Shown here piece by piece: positions 1-11,091 of a stretch of DNA of 64,000 bases (positions are counted from its first letter, which is position 1; each line of letters opens with the position of its first letter). Both the position numbers and the translations under genes were made by a program. Source of the stretch: Primulina eburnea. Taxonomy: Eukaryota > Streptophyta > Magnoliopsida > Lamiales > Gesneriaceae. The notes below the pieces were generated by a model. It searched no databases, was not told where the DNA came from, and saw only the letters and a program-made list of their open reading frames with translations. The stretch lies in the NCBI RefSeq assembly GCF_022965805.1, contig NC_133101.1:868001-932000 (forward strand). The letters run 5' to 3'.

Positions 1-1712
1 CAGAAAAGTTCACAATGGGGTTGACAGTCAACCCAATGCTTGAGCTAATACCAGCACGCTCATGCAGGTACTGAAGCTCCAACTACAAATGGCAACGAAA
101 ATCCATAATTAAAGAAGGATCAAATATTTAGCACATCAGATTTCATATAGTAAAACATTGTCCACTTTAATTTACCTTCCCAGACCTTTGATCAGGAACT
201 TTAAAGCTTAAGATTGTCTTCAAACCAGGTGCTGGCTCATCAATAGTGAAAGTGGTAAAGAGCTGGCATGGATTCCAAAATCTAATGTAAATAGAAGATG
301 AGTACAGCACAATCCAAGTGAACCAAGGTAAAAGTAAAGCATACATTAGCGGCTGTATCCACTTTAATATCGGTTGTGACATTTTTATGCTTCAATTGGG
401 TATTAATGTCTGCCAAAAACAATTCACCTTTCTTCGTTCCCGTTGAAGTGAGAGTCTGCGACAAAACAAGAAATTAACAATAACTGCAAGGTAAAAAATA
501 TATCCGGACACTCCAACAAAACAATTGATACATCGAATTAACCAACGAAACAAAACATGTGCATACAAGCCCATCTGTGATTACAGTTGCACTAAACACA
601 TCAAAACACTAAATATAAACTACCAAATAATCTGCACACCAGCTACCACAAATGATACACATCTTAGTTCAGAACTCAAAGGAGAAGAGTGAGATGCAAA
701 GGAAATGATTAATTAATTCCCACAGTATATTTGTTTGTGAAATACAATTTTCAAATGTTTTAAAACAAAGGCTAATACTAGGAAAAGTAATGCAGCATAT
801 GTACAAGTTAATACGAATCAAAATAATATATAAATACATTTAAATACGTGCGACTGCTACGATAGTAAGAAAGACAAAAAAAACACAACATTTTCTTCAA
901 GTTTCGATTGAACTTGACAAAGAAAAACGCCTTTCTCACCCAATCCGATGTAAAAACTAGAACGAACCCCACAACAGACACATGCACTATGATAACCGAT
1001 GTTTTAAGTAAGAAATTGATCCGTTATTTCAGTACAACATTTTCAACCGAGATTCAACAAAAAAAAACTGGCTTCACAAATATGACTTCCACGAAATCAA
1101 CAACCTAGTAGAGGCACTCATACCCCACAGACATTCAACTATAGACCTCAGAAACTTTTAGAGACGAAAAGCAAACTGCGATATACACAGACAAAACGCT
1201 GCACCAAATGCATAGCAACATAGAAACGACGATAATGCCAAACAAAAAAAATAAAAATGTCTATCAACAGACAGAACATCTACAAAATGCACAGAAGATT
1301 TATTTTTAAAAAACGAAAAAGAAAAAAAAAATCACACACAACACACACTATAATATAGCAGAATGAGATTGATTAACATTTAAAAATCCAAATACATAGC
1401 TAAAACAACATGCACCACACTAACTATTTACCAAAATAAAATCACGAGACCCGTAAAAACGAATCCAAAGCTAGATCTGTAAAATAACACCATAAATGCT
1501 CACAAAACACTTACAACTCCAGTAGGAGAATAGGTGGTGATCGTAAACTTCTGGTCGCTGCTCAAGTAATCCTTGTTCAGAAGATCTAATTCCACAAAAA
1601 AAAATAAAAATCACAGCTAATCCACATCAAAAAACAAAAGAAACAGGAATCAAAATAAAGAACCTCGAGCTCTTTTGCCAATATCAGAGTACAGCCCCGG
1701 TCCCTTGCCCAT
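1..1712 (-). CDS. VDAC: Mitochondrial outer membrane porin (VDAC), 5' part
   Basis: Voltage-dependent anion channel: a beta-barrel pore of the mitochondrial outer membrane that passes metabolites and ions. Five exons are visible on the minus strand: 1664-1712, 1515-1585, 345-455, 176-262 and 1-82, the last cut by the window edge. All joins are GT-AG and keep the frame. The start reads MGKGPGLYSDIGKRAR, the conserved N-terminal helix of plant porins; later exons carry KDYLSSDQKFTITTYSPTG, FTIDEPAPGLKT and SFKVPDQRSGK, and the last ends in a strand resembling the family's ...GLT.NP.VNF segment. About 133 residues are seen of the usual 276 or so. The first intron is only about 80 bp; the second exceeds 1 kb. 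Which VDAC paralogue this is cannot be told from half the protein. Confidence 0.95.
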
Positions 1713-1913
1713 GATTCTTCGACCTCAGATGAAAATTTTAAAAAACAAATATGGCGAGAGAGAGAATTGATTTATTATTTATTTGCCAAAATCATTATAT
1801 TTTGTGTTTCTTTTCCGCAGGGCAAGTCTTTCTGAGAATCTGAGCCGTTGATGGGCAGCGGTTGTTTATGGACCGTTGAGTTTTGAGATTTCAATTTAGA
1901 AGGGTTTAAGGGA

Positions 1914-1921
1914 CACGTGGC
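1914..1921. promoter_or_regulatory. G-box/ABRE-like ACACGTGG upstream of VDAC
   Basis: The sequence GGGACACGTGGCAC lies about 200 bp upstream of the VDAC start codon. It contains a CACGTG core, the usual binding site of plant bHLH and bZIP factors. Its use is inferred from motif and position only. Confidence 0.4.
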
Positions 1922-2210
1922 ACTTGTGGGTATGCGCTGTAATTTTTATTCGGCAAAAAGATAATGCCAGTGAGGTGTATTGTTCCTCAAGAAATGTGAT
2001 TTTTAGGGATCACAAATATATCTTTTGCTATAAATAATAAAATATTCTCGAATAAATAACTAAAAAGAAAATAGATCTACTTTCACTTTATTCGTTACAC
2101 ATCTAGTTTTTAAATATCAATTTTTTTGACAAGATTTTAAATATTATATTACTATTAGAAAATCCGAATTTCTCTTTTACCATAAACCATAGTTTTTTTT
2201 TTTCCATTAG

Positions 2211-2342
2211 CAAACATTGTTTGCTCCAATCTGCGGATTAAAAAATTGAATTTTAATTATCTCTCAGTCATAATTATTGGCGTAGGAACAAATTTAATTA
2301 TCTCTCAGTCATAATTAACAAACAATGTTTGCTCCAATCTGC
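2211..2342. repeat. Nested local duplication
   Basis: Two 24-bp near-identical copies (CAAACATTGTTTGCTCCAAT and following bases) at 2211-2234 and 2319-2342 flank two copies of a 25-bp block (TTAATTATCTCTCAGTCATA core) at about 2252-2276 and 2293-2318. This is a short interleaved direct duplication; no element ends were found. Confidence 0.7.
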
Positions 2343-3182
2343 AGATGCCTTTGCTATTGCAAAAGTAACATGGATCTTTACTAATATACGAATAATTATA
2401 TCATTATATGATACAACAATCGTTTGTGTAATCTTATTTAAGTATTCCAAAACATATATATCAATTCTCTCTGGAAAAACACACACACACACACAAGCAC
2501 ATATATCAAGAAAGCAAAATTAAAACTGTATAATTAATCAGTTATTGATTACTTCTGTGTATAAAAATGCGTATATAACATTTTGGTATATAATCCATGT
2601 ACAGACAACTTGCCAATTTTGTGTTCGATCAATGTAGTAAATTTTGCTGTTCGGGCCAAGGCCAAATTTCCGGGTTTAATTTTCGTCTATGCCAAAAACA
2701 TTGCAAAAACCTTCATTCGGAGCTGCGGTCGGGCTCGAGAGATGATGATCCTGCCTTGATATGCTGTGGAATATTAATTGTGTCAAGCTACCAGAAGGAG
2801 GTATGATCTACCCGAGTAAAAATGAGTGCAAGATGTGTGAACAATTTCACCGAGTCGGGTTATGTAAATGATAAGAGATGAGAGCACAACGAGATGTATC
2901 AAGACTAGAGATCTTGCTTCCGAGCAAAGCTGGTGCTGATCTGCAAACACGAAGATAACCACGTGAATAGACGTCGGAGAGATGTCTGGCGTGGCCACTC
3001 CGATGCTAAAATCAGCAGGTGAATGTAGCAAAGGGAAATGTTGTGCCAATGGTGTATGAAAATCTAGAGAGTAAATGAGAGACGCACCATATATGTGAAT
3101 CAATGAATGCCTCAATGTTTAAACAAACCTGATATTTAAAGAAAGTCAGTGATGACCTTGTTTTCAGTAGCCAATAACTAAT
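2343..3182. other. Intergenic, no gene recognised
   Basis: AT-rich sequence with a short (CA)n run near 2479-2495. Short open stretches occur on both strands, but none has recognisable protein similarity. The part next to the orphan open segment at 3.2-3.5 kb could hold a further small exon, but no convincing one was seen. Confidence 0.5.
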
Positions 3183-3552
3183 TATGGCAAGATAGTTGCC
3201 CATACCATGCTTTTTGACTCCAACTTCTCTGACATACCAAACTGTCCATTTGGATATTGACGTGATTGTCTATAGAGATATTGATTAGATCGAGATGAGG
3301 AAAGATCATTAGAATGGATTTCGTCACGACGATTATAGTATCTGAATCCACGATACACAGTAGAACTATCAGCTGTACTTGAAGATCTATACTCAGGACC
3401 ATGACGTCCAACACCCCGCCATATAGATGATGAAGATTCATTGTATCTACGACCAATATATTGAGACGATCCATAATCAAATCCACGATGTCTAATTCCA
3501 TGTGTACCAGATATTGAAAAATGAAATGATTTATCAAAATATGAAAGTTATA
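3183..3552 (-). pseudogene. Orphan Ser/Arg/Gly/Tyr-rich open segment (possible exon or gene relic)
   Basis: One minus-strand frame stays open for about 120 codons between stops near 3550 and 3182. Its composition looks protein-like rather than random: it includes RHRGFDYGSSQYIGRRYNES, SSSIWRGVGRHGPEYRSSS and SNQYLYRQSRQYPNGQFG. No ATG begins this frame near its 5' end. A possible 3' splice site (ATTAG, about 3494) and 5' splice site (ATG|GTATGG, about 3203) would make it an internal exon of roughly 290 bp. The low-complexity S/R/Y-rich make-up resembles intrinsically disordered parts of RNA-binding or nuclear proteins, but I do not recognise the family. It may be a relic or a captured exon. 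The overlapping 119-codon ATG frame is less protein-like and is probably its shadow. Confidence 0.35.
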
Positions 3553-3874
3553 GCCTTATATCTTATTTTTCTAATGGAATTGGCCTCACAATAATTGGAT
3601 CAATATTCAAGACATTATACTAAAAACTACAACTATTGCCACATTTTTCATATCGTTTCTGTACTTCCATTTCTTATTTGGCTCAAGATCAACTTTCTAT
3701 TATACACATTGATTTTCATAATCATCAACAACTATGAAATATAATACCAATAACATAACCATTCTATTACCATTCCAATAAACATAACCATAAACAATAA
3801 TCATCTACAATAATCATTATCATACCTTACCGTAATGAACCATTAATATCTCGTAACCATATTTTTTAAACACC

Positions 3875-4075
3875 AAACCGTTCCGCTCGGCCGTTCCGTT
3901 CCGCTTCGCCGTTAAATTGCCCATAAAACGTCGAAGAACAGCGCTACAAAACAATCACCGATTTGCCCTGGAACTTTGGAACGACGGTCACCGTTCCCGT
4001 TCTGTTCTGGCCGTTCTGACCGCATAACGGCCGTTCCGGCGAATCATGCTGTTGAGGTCTGCAGCACCCGACCCG
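3875..4075. other. GC-rich CCGTTCCG-repeat block
   Basis: An isolated GC-rich patch in AT-rich surroundings, with repeated CCGTTCCG / CGTTCC / GCCGTT words in both orientations. No reading frame is convincing. It may be the edge of a DNA transposon, but no terminal repeats or target duplication were found. Confidence 0.4.
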
Positions 4076-4329
4076 ATTGAGTCTCCACTTTTGAGAGCCA
4101 ACAACTGCAAATATATGGTCCAACCATTATGCATGAATCAATAAAAATTGTAACCCAACGGTCATAATTAGTTCGAAGAAAATAAGAATGAGGTAAAGAG
4201 AAAAAAATTGCATGACTCGGGGATATTAAACCAAGTCTCCCTCATTTGAATTTGGTAGAAATATTTAAACCTTTGGACAAAAACACGCATATAATTCTAA
4301 ATTTTTTCATTTCGGGAAAAGGGATCATC

Positions 4330-4787
4330 CTACCATGGTAAATCCTTCTCCATTTGCTTAGTTTTCAATCGAGCCCTCCTGTTTTGAAACCATATAGCGA
4401 TCTGCCTGGGCTTCAGCCCCAAAGCCCGAGCGAGCCGCATTTTCCTCTCGGGCTCCAGTTTGTTTCTCGACTCGAAGCTCTTCTCCAGGGCCTTCACCTG
4501 GTCCAGGCTCAGCCTCCTCTTCTTAATCTCTCCAAGAGACAGCGATTCTTCGTCCGACATATCATCCTCCGGCTGCAATCCCTCGGCCCGATCCATCCCC
4601 GGATATGATACGGATGTCCTCATCATGAACTGTGCAACACCTACTGAAAAAATTCGACAAGATTTAGCAATAAAATTTGGTTTTCAGTGACTAAAATATC
4701 GCCAAAAATAAAGTACGTACCATGGTAGTCTTGTGGAGCAAAGGATGACGACGAGGCCAAATGGCTATCTTCATGGTTCCCAAACAT
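4330..4787 (-). pseudogene. HD-Zip class I transcription factor, truncated before the leucine zipper
   Basis: Two exons: 4721-4787 (starts MFGNHEDSHLASS) and 4330-4640, joined in phase 1 to give ...[13 protein letters not shown], the same intron place and motif as the ATHB13/20/23 group. Residues about 55-115 form a homeodomain ([48 protein letters not shown]). HD-Zip I proteins need the following leucine zipper to dimerise and bind DNA. Here the frame ends after KTKQMEKD with Leu-Pro-Trp and a stop, where relatives continue EKDYD and then the zipper. The conserved Trp after WFQNRRAR is Leu. No zipper coding was found downstream to 2.5 kb on this strand. A GT follows CATG at 4328-4329, so a lost or distant third exon cannot be fully excluded. 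Total length is 125 residues against about 280-300 in relatives. Most likely a truncated, non-functional copy. Confidence 0.75.
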
Positions 4788-5947
4788 GGATCAAAACCAA
4801 GGAAATCACACTTTTTTTACTCGTGTTTGTGTGTGAAATTTCAGCATATAAGTAAAAGAATTTCTTAGTTTATAAGTAGAGATTTCGAAGTGGGAATATG
4901 GGTAGCCAGTGATAATCACAGTTGAGACAAAGAGAGAGGGAGAGAAACGTAAACTGTTAATTATATAATGCTCAAAATAATGTTTACTTGCATATAGAAC
5001 TAAATTATATTCATAATAATGTTTACTTGGCTGCATTATATTAAATAAAACGTCATTTTTCAAAGATGCTGTTGCATGTGATTTCGGATTATACCCTTTA
5101 TTTTAACATTATATATAATGTAAAATCATGGTGGCAAATTAAGGGTGTGTTTGCTCTGTTTTTCATATTTAATTTTGAACCAGAATCCCATCCCATTACA
5201 TTGCATTTGGTTGGATATGTGGATTTTAAATTCTCAATCAAAATATGTCGTGTATGTTTGGGCAAATAATTTATTTAGATATATTAAGTTCCATATTTTA
5301 CTCCAATGTATTTATGTTTATACTAGTTAGCGACATAGATTAAAATCATCAGCTCGAAATACAAAAAGAGTTCATATTATCTCTACGAGATGTCTAAGTT
5401 TGTGTAGTAGGTGAACACGAGCGTCAATTGATCACGAATTCGCTAGTACTGGTTGTGGTAGATTAATATATTTTTTAATCTTCTTTGTTAACAATTGTGC
5501 TTACCAATTTACTGAAAAAAAACCTTGTGCACAAAGGCATTGGTTGGCAAAAGACAGAGAAATATGCAAACTTCAAGTTCTATGACCGATTCATCGACAC
5601 AAAGAAATCGTTCATTAACAAAGAAAACCTACGTACGAAAATTGGGTGAGGCCTAACGCAACTAAACTGGGAATAGATTATGGATGGACTCTATGCTAAA
5701 TGCAAAGTATATGTGTCTCTGTCACATGAATTATTATGTTAATGTTTCTCAAACTATAGTTTAAATTGATTTTTCCTTTTTTTATGAAATTTCATTCAGA
5801 AAAGTAGGCTTGTTCAAAGAATCTATTCCACATTGTTTATAGAAAATACATAGATTAAATTTGGATAATGCGAAAGATACAATCGATATATCATATAAAG
5901 ATATCTATATCAATTGTTTCGTGAGATTTTACTATTATATCATGAGA
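4788..5947. other. Intergenic, AT-rich
   Basis: Upstream of the HD-Zip relic. Contains a GA-rich patch (about 4925-4945). No gene, RNA or element with clear ends was seen. Confidence 0.5.
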
Positions 5948-5952
5948 TTTTA

Positions 5953-8900
5953 TGAAACGACCTCGATTTTTTTTTCATAAATCATAAATTCTAAATACTA
6001 AACTAAATAAAATAATTTGACAATTTAAATCTCAAGTGCATGAAATAAAATCCTAAATCATCGGCTGATCAAAAATTCCTAAATCGACCTTTGAAAAGAT
6101 CGACTAACAATAAAAATAAAGCATAAAAATATCTCTAATAAAAATCATTAGCAAAATCATAAATCTATCTAGCTAGTGCGGAAACATAAAGGCCCTCGGG
6201 TGTGTACTGCTGCACTCGATCGACTCAATCGTCACCGCCTCTAAAAATCATCAAATCCTGCATCATACAAACCCAGTGAATCTAAAGACTCAACACGTTC
6301 TAAACATGAATAACAAATAATACATATACATCCACAAGCATTTAAAATAATCTTTTGAATATAAATAAACCATTAAAAATTATTTGAGCATAAATAAATC
6401 ATAAATAGTAAAATCATTTATAACTTTAAGCATAAATAAATCTTTTAAAAAAATCATTTAAAAATAACTTTAATCATTATCATAAATCATATATCATTAA
6501 AATCGTAAAGCTTTCAATCATATATCATTTTGGGTGAAGTTTGATCCTTGAAAGTGACGACTAGCTTTTATCTTTTGGTCGACTGCAGTCTTAGCTCCAC
6601 ATGGCCCATGGGAGTGTGCACTAGGCTCCATCGTGGAAATACGATCGTCGGGGTTCCCTCGGGAGCCTTTTTCCCATAGACAGGTTCCATGTGGGGTCTT
6701 TTCCCATAAATGGGTTCCCTCAGGGGCCTTTTCTTGTAGATGAGTTCCCTCTGGGGCCTTTTCCCCGCACGTTATCCCCACAAAATCATATATCATAAAT
6801 CATATCTTTTGTCACAGTCAATTCACATCCCTCAAAATATTTTTCATTTTCTTATAAAATAAGACAACTTTCTAAAAATATCATTTTAGACAGTATAAAT
6901 TGTACAGCTTTACCATAAATCGTAAAAATACATATTATCATCAAAATCATCATAATAAATCATAAAATATCATTTTACAAGCATTATGATCCTTCGAGAC
7001 GCTGCCAAGCATTTTCGTATTTTCTTAAGTGTAAAAAGACTGTTTTGCCCCTAGACGTAAAATTTCTCGATTTTTTTATCTTTTTCTCACTTTTAATTAC
7101 ATGGGGTTATTCTAAATAATTAATTAAGCTTACATAAATTTTCTCATAATTTTATTTGGCTTAAATCGATGACTTTTAAATTACTCTTTAAATAAGACAT
7201 ATTAACGTGTTTTAATCCCGAATTAAACCAAATCTTAATATAAAATTCTCAAATTAAAAACTCAGTCTTTTAATAATTATTTAAGCTTAAACCTAATTTT
7301 TCATAATTTTATAAAGCTTAAAACTAGGCGTTTCAATTAATACGTTAATTAACGTTTCGGACGGCGATTAAATCTCGGAAAATCCCAAAACTCGTTATTT
7401 TGATCCCAAATTTTAAACATAACATTTTTAGTATTTATTTTACCCTTAGGAGCCATGAACCGCACCGTAGACCCATGGTTCTATTTTTTCTTTATTAAAT
7501 TCGAAATATGACACCTAATCGAAACCACCGAGCCATCTCCCAATTTACTCGAGCCACGCCCGAGCCACCTCGAGCCAAACCCTAGCCAACCCACCTAGGA
7601 ACCCTACTGCCCAACCAGCCCGAAAAAAACAAGCCATGGCCCACTCAAAAACCTACTGAAACTGAACCCAATAATCTGCATGTTACGTGTGTGTTTCATA
7701 CTACCTCACCAAGTCTCCTAGACTACTAGGACTCCTCTAGCCACCTAACCAACGATCACCTGGGACCCTCACCGACCCTGGACCACGCCCAGACCTAACC
7801 CATACCAGCCCAGACAAGTAACCAGCGCCGCGAGCCACATGAAGCAGACAGCAGCCGCGCGCTACAGCTTTCCAGGGTGCGTGAGTTGCTTCCTCCACGT
7901 TTGCTCGTGCTAGCAACGATCCAAGCCACTCCAGCCCCTGCCCAGACCCTGGACCATCTCCTTGGGACCCTAACAGACCACCCTGGCTCGCCCCAAATCA
8001 GCCGCGAGCCCCTCTTCTCAGCCGATCACTATCCTGCACGTTAAGATGGGGGAGGAGTCCCACTTTGGGTGGACTCCTTCCACAAGCCTAGAACTCGGAC
8101 CCTAGCCACCCTAGGACCCAACCTAGCCCTAGACCGAGACCACCCCTGACCCTGAACCAGCCCTGGTCGAACCACCTAGCACCATGCATAAGGAACGAAC
8201 CACTTGAACAACCTAAGCATACACACACCTTTTTTTAAAAAAAAAAAAACTCTCGGCCCCTTTCTCTGAAATTATTCCCCTTCGGTTCCAGCTTTTTTTT
8301 CTTTTATTTTATCATGTTTTGATTATATTTCAATCATATATCATCCTACCTTGGCAGCGTATCGTTGGATTAAAAATCGTTTTTCATAAAAACGTAAAAA
8401 CGTCGTATAAACGTTCTACCGTAAAAATTATAGAATACCTATTTTTTTTTCATGCATAAACAATTAAATCAAGCATATTCTGATTTGTATGATGTTAAAA
8501 GAATTTAGGAAACGTGCCTTTGCGTTTATAACGCTCGAATATACGATCGTTGGCGAGGAAGGACGAACGGGCGACGAAGAACACAAGCTTTCCTTCTCCT
8601 TATATTTTCGAAAATTATGTGAGTGTGTGCCAGGTGTTCTCGGCTGATGGAGGCTGAAATATGAGGGTTTGAAGACTAGGTTTAGTTATTTATAAACTTA
8701 AGTACCTATTAATGGATTTTGGTTTTGGGCTTGTTTACTTAAGGGTAATTGGGCCTACTTAAATTAATTAAATTGGGCCCAATAACACTTATAAAATTTT
8801 ATAAAATTAGTTTCCATAAAATAATATTTTTGATCTTTTAAAACTCACTGTTTGCCCAAAACCGGCTTCCCGGAAAAAATCGAGCTCTATTCGTAAAATA

Positions 8901-9213
8901 ATCGAACTCCAACATTTTTAGAAAAATTAAATCATTTTAAATCATACAAGGAAGCCTTGCCACTATTTAAAAAAAAATTACATATTCTTGTCTTGGTCGT
9001 CCCGGTTTCCTTTTCCCTGCTTATTATCGAATATTCGGGTAAAAATCCTAAATTTCATGAAAACATGTCACATAATCATTTAATCATGCAATCCTATATT
9101 TAATCATATAAAACATCATGCTAGCATTTAAAAACAATTAAATAAAACAATTAAGAAATTAAAATATTTTTGCATGTACGTGGTTTACGTGGACTGATTT
9201 TTCGGACGTTACA
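5953..9213. mobile_element. 3.26-kb solo-LTR-like element with 5-bp TSD
   Basis: The block begins TGAAACGACC and ends ACGTTACA (TG...CA) and is flanked by the perfect 5-bp repeat TTTTA at 5948-5952 and 9214-9218. The outer ends are imperfect inverted repeats (TGAAACGACCTCGATTTTT against TGTAACGTCCGAAAAATC). No gag or pol coding, primer-binding site or internal LTR repeat was seen. Composition shifts inside, with a GC-rich, Pro-codon-like middle (about 7.5-8.2 kb) and AT-rich outer parts. Best read as a solo LTR left by LTR-LTR recombination of a large Ty3/gypsy-type element; a non-coding large retrotransposon derivative is the alternative. Orientation could not be set. Confidence 0.65.
6651..6770. 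repeat. Four-copy ~30-bp minisatellite inside the LTR-like element
   Basis: Four degenerate copies of about 30 bp built on GGTTCCCTC.GGG.CCTTTT. Read on the minus strand they give a spurious repeated peptide (EKAPEGTHL...), which is a by-product of the repeat and not a gene. Confidence 0.75.
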
Positions 9214-9394
9214 TTTTATATTCAATGTATAATAAGATTTTTATAAATTGGATTGTTGTATCGATTTTTTGTAGTGTAAAAATTGTTTGTTGTACATGTA
9301 GCATCACTAAAATATAATAATGTTAAAGGTACACCCAATATATTGCTACATTAATTTTTTGTGTCGTACAAATTGATGTACATGTAACATCACT
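9214..9394. repeat. Diverged tandem repeat between two elements
   Basis: Two related halves, each with TT(G/A)TACATGTA(G/A)CATCACT. The second copy was the target of the insertion that follows: its TCACT became the target-site duplication. Confidence 0.5.
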
Positions 9395-9953
9395 TGTGAT
9401 ACCTTTGTCCCACATCTGAAAAGTTAAAGATTTAAAATGAGTTTATAAAAGGCTACAATGGACTTCTACAGCAACTTGGGTTAATCATTTTCGTAAAGCG
9501 ATGACGAATACGAAGTTGTTGCTATAGGGGCCCATTGTGCAGTCACGCAGGCGCGGCCCGGGCTCGAGGCGTGACAGAATGGTATCAGAGCCGGTCACCG
9601 GCATGGAACACCGAGAAATAAGTGCTATGCGGGGCAAAGTGCTACGTGCATGGGAGCCACCTCTTGAACCTGCAGGGCAAAGTGCTACATGACGGGAGCC
9701 ACCTCTAGATTCTCGGTGCTGGTGGATCGAGTGGTCAGGCAGCGACGAGGATGTCGCGTTCTAAAAGAGGGTGATTGTGATACCCTTGTCCCACATCTGA
9801 AAAATTAAAGATTTAAAATGAGTTTATAAATGGCTACAATGGACTTCTATAGCAACTTGGGTTAATCATTTTCGTAAAGCGAGGACGAATACGATGTAGT
9901 TGCTATAGGGACCCATTTTGCAGTCACGCAAGCACGGGCCCGGGCCCGGGCTC
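9395..9953 (+). mobile_element. TRIM unit 1
   Basis: 5' LTR 9395-9576, internal 9577-9775 with PBS at 9580-9592 and purine tract ending at 9775, 3' LTR 9776 to about 9953. The 3' LTR lacks its last ~11 bases (GGGGCGTGACA) and runs straight into the next LTR at CGGGCTC|CCCTTGTCCC. Confidence 0.85.
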
Positions 9954-10508
9954 CCCTTGTCCCACATCTGAAAATTTAAAAATGAGTTTATAAAGGGCTA
10001 CAATGGACTTCTATAGCAACTTGGGTTAATCATTTTCGTAAAGCGATGACGAATACGAAGTAGTTGCTATAGGGGCCCATTGTGCAGTCACGTAGGCGCG
10101 GGCCCGAGCTCGGGGCGTGACAGAATGGTATCAGAGCTGGTCACCGGCATGGAACACCGAGAAATAAGTGCTATGCGTGACAAAGTGCTACGTGCATGGG
10201 AGCCACCCCATGAATCTGCGGGGCAAAGTGCTACATGACGGGAGCCACCTCTTGAACCTGTAGGAGCCACTTCTAGATTCTCGGTGCTGGTAGATCGAGT
10301 GGTCAGGCCGCGACGAGGACGTCGCGTTCTGAAGGAGGGGTGATTGTGATATCCTTGTCCCACATCTGAAAAATTAAAGATTTAAACAATGGACTTCTAT
10401 ACCAACTAGGGTTAATCATTTTCGTAAAGCGAGGACGAATACGAAGTAGTTGCTATAGAGGTCCATTGTGCAGTCACGCAGGCGCGGACCCGGGCTCGGG
10501 GCGTGACA
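9954..10508 (+). mobile_element. TRIM unit 2
   Basis: 5' LTR about 9954-10122, missing its first ~7-8 bases (TGTGATA); internal 10123-10344, about 20 bp longer than unit 1 through a partial duplication of the GGAGCCACCTCT word; 3' LTR 10345-10508, with a ~20-bp deletion after GATTTAAA. The 3' LTR is complete at its end (GTGACA) and abuts LTR 5. Confidence 0.85.
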
Positions 10509-11091
10509 CTTGTCCCACATCTGAAAAATTAAAGATTTAAAATGAGTTTATGAGGGGCTACAATGGACTTCTATAGCAACTTAGGTTAATCATTTTCGTA
10601 AAGCGAGGACGAATACGAAGTAGTTGCTATAGGGGCCCATTGTGTGCAGTCACGCAGGCGCGGGCCCGGGCTCGGGGCGTGACATAATGGTATCAGAGCC
10701 GGTCACCGGCATGGAACACCGAGAAATAAGTGCTGTGCGGGGCAAAGTGCTACGTACATGGGAGCCACCTCTTGAACTTGCGTAGCAAAGTGCTACATGA
10801 CGGGAGCCACTTCTTGAACCTGTAGAAGCCACCTCTAGATTCTCGATGCTGGTGGATCGAGTGGTCAGGCCGCGACGAGGACGTCGCGTTCTGAAGGAGG
10901 GGTGATTGTGATACCCTTGTCCTACATCTGAAAAATTAAAGATTTAAAATGAGTTTATAAAGGGCTACAATGGACTTCTATAGCAACTTAGGTTAATCAT
11001 TTTCGTAAAACGAGGACGAATACGAAGTAGTTGTTAAAGGGGCCCATTGTGTGCAGTCACGCAGGCGCAGATCCGAGCTCGAGGCGTGACA
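10509..11091 (+). mobile_element. TRIM unit 3
   Basis: 5' LTR 10509-10684, missing its first ~10 bases (TGTGATACCC); internal 10685-10906 with PBS at 10688-10700; 3' LTR 10907-11091, complete and followed by the target-site duplication TCACT. Confidence 0.85.

Larger units (their letters stand above)
9395..11091 (+). mobile_element. Tandem concatemer of three miniature LTR retrotransposons (TRIM)
   Basis: Six LTRs of about 165-185 bp (TGTGATACCC...GGGCGTGACA) and three short internal regions of about 200-220 bp alternate as LTR-int-LTR/LTR-int-LTR/LTR-int-LTR. Each internal region opens three bases after its LTR with TGGTATCAGAGC(C/T), the classic primer-binding site for initiator tRNA-Met (9580-9592, 10126-10138, 10688-10700). 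Each ends in a purine tract (AAAAGAGGGTGAT or GAAGGAGGGGTGAT) directly before the next LTR. There is no coding. The whole array is bounded by one perfect 5-bp target-site duplication, TCACT (9390-9394 and 11092-11096). It is thus a non-autonomous element with plus orientation, present as a trimer. Confidence 0.88.

Noticed and set aside
6518..6796. 92-codon repeated-peptide frame
   Set aside because: Product of the ~30-bp minisatellite inside the LTR-like element.
9395..9576. Cassandra-type TRIM
   Set aside because: Cassandra LTRs carry a 5S rRNA-like region; none is present here.
10088..10832. Arg/Ser-rich minus-strand open frames in the repeat array
   Set aside because: They are antisense to TRIM internal regions, repeat with the array, and match no protein; PBS and LTR structure explains the sequence.
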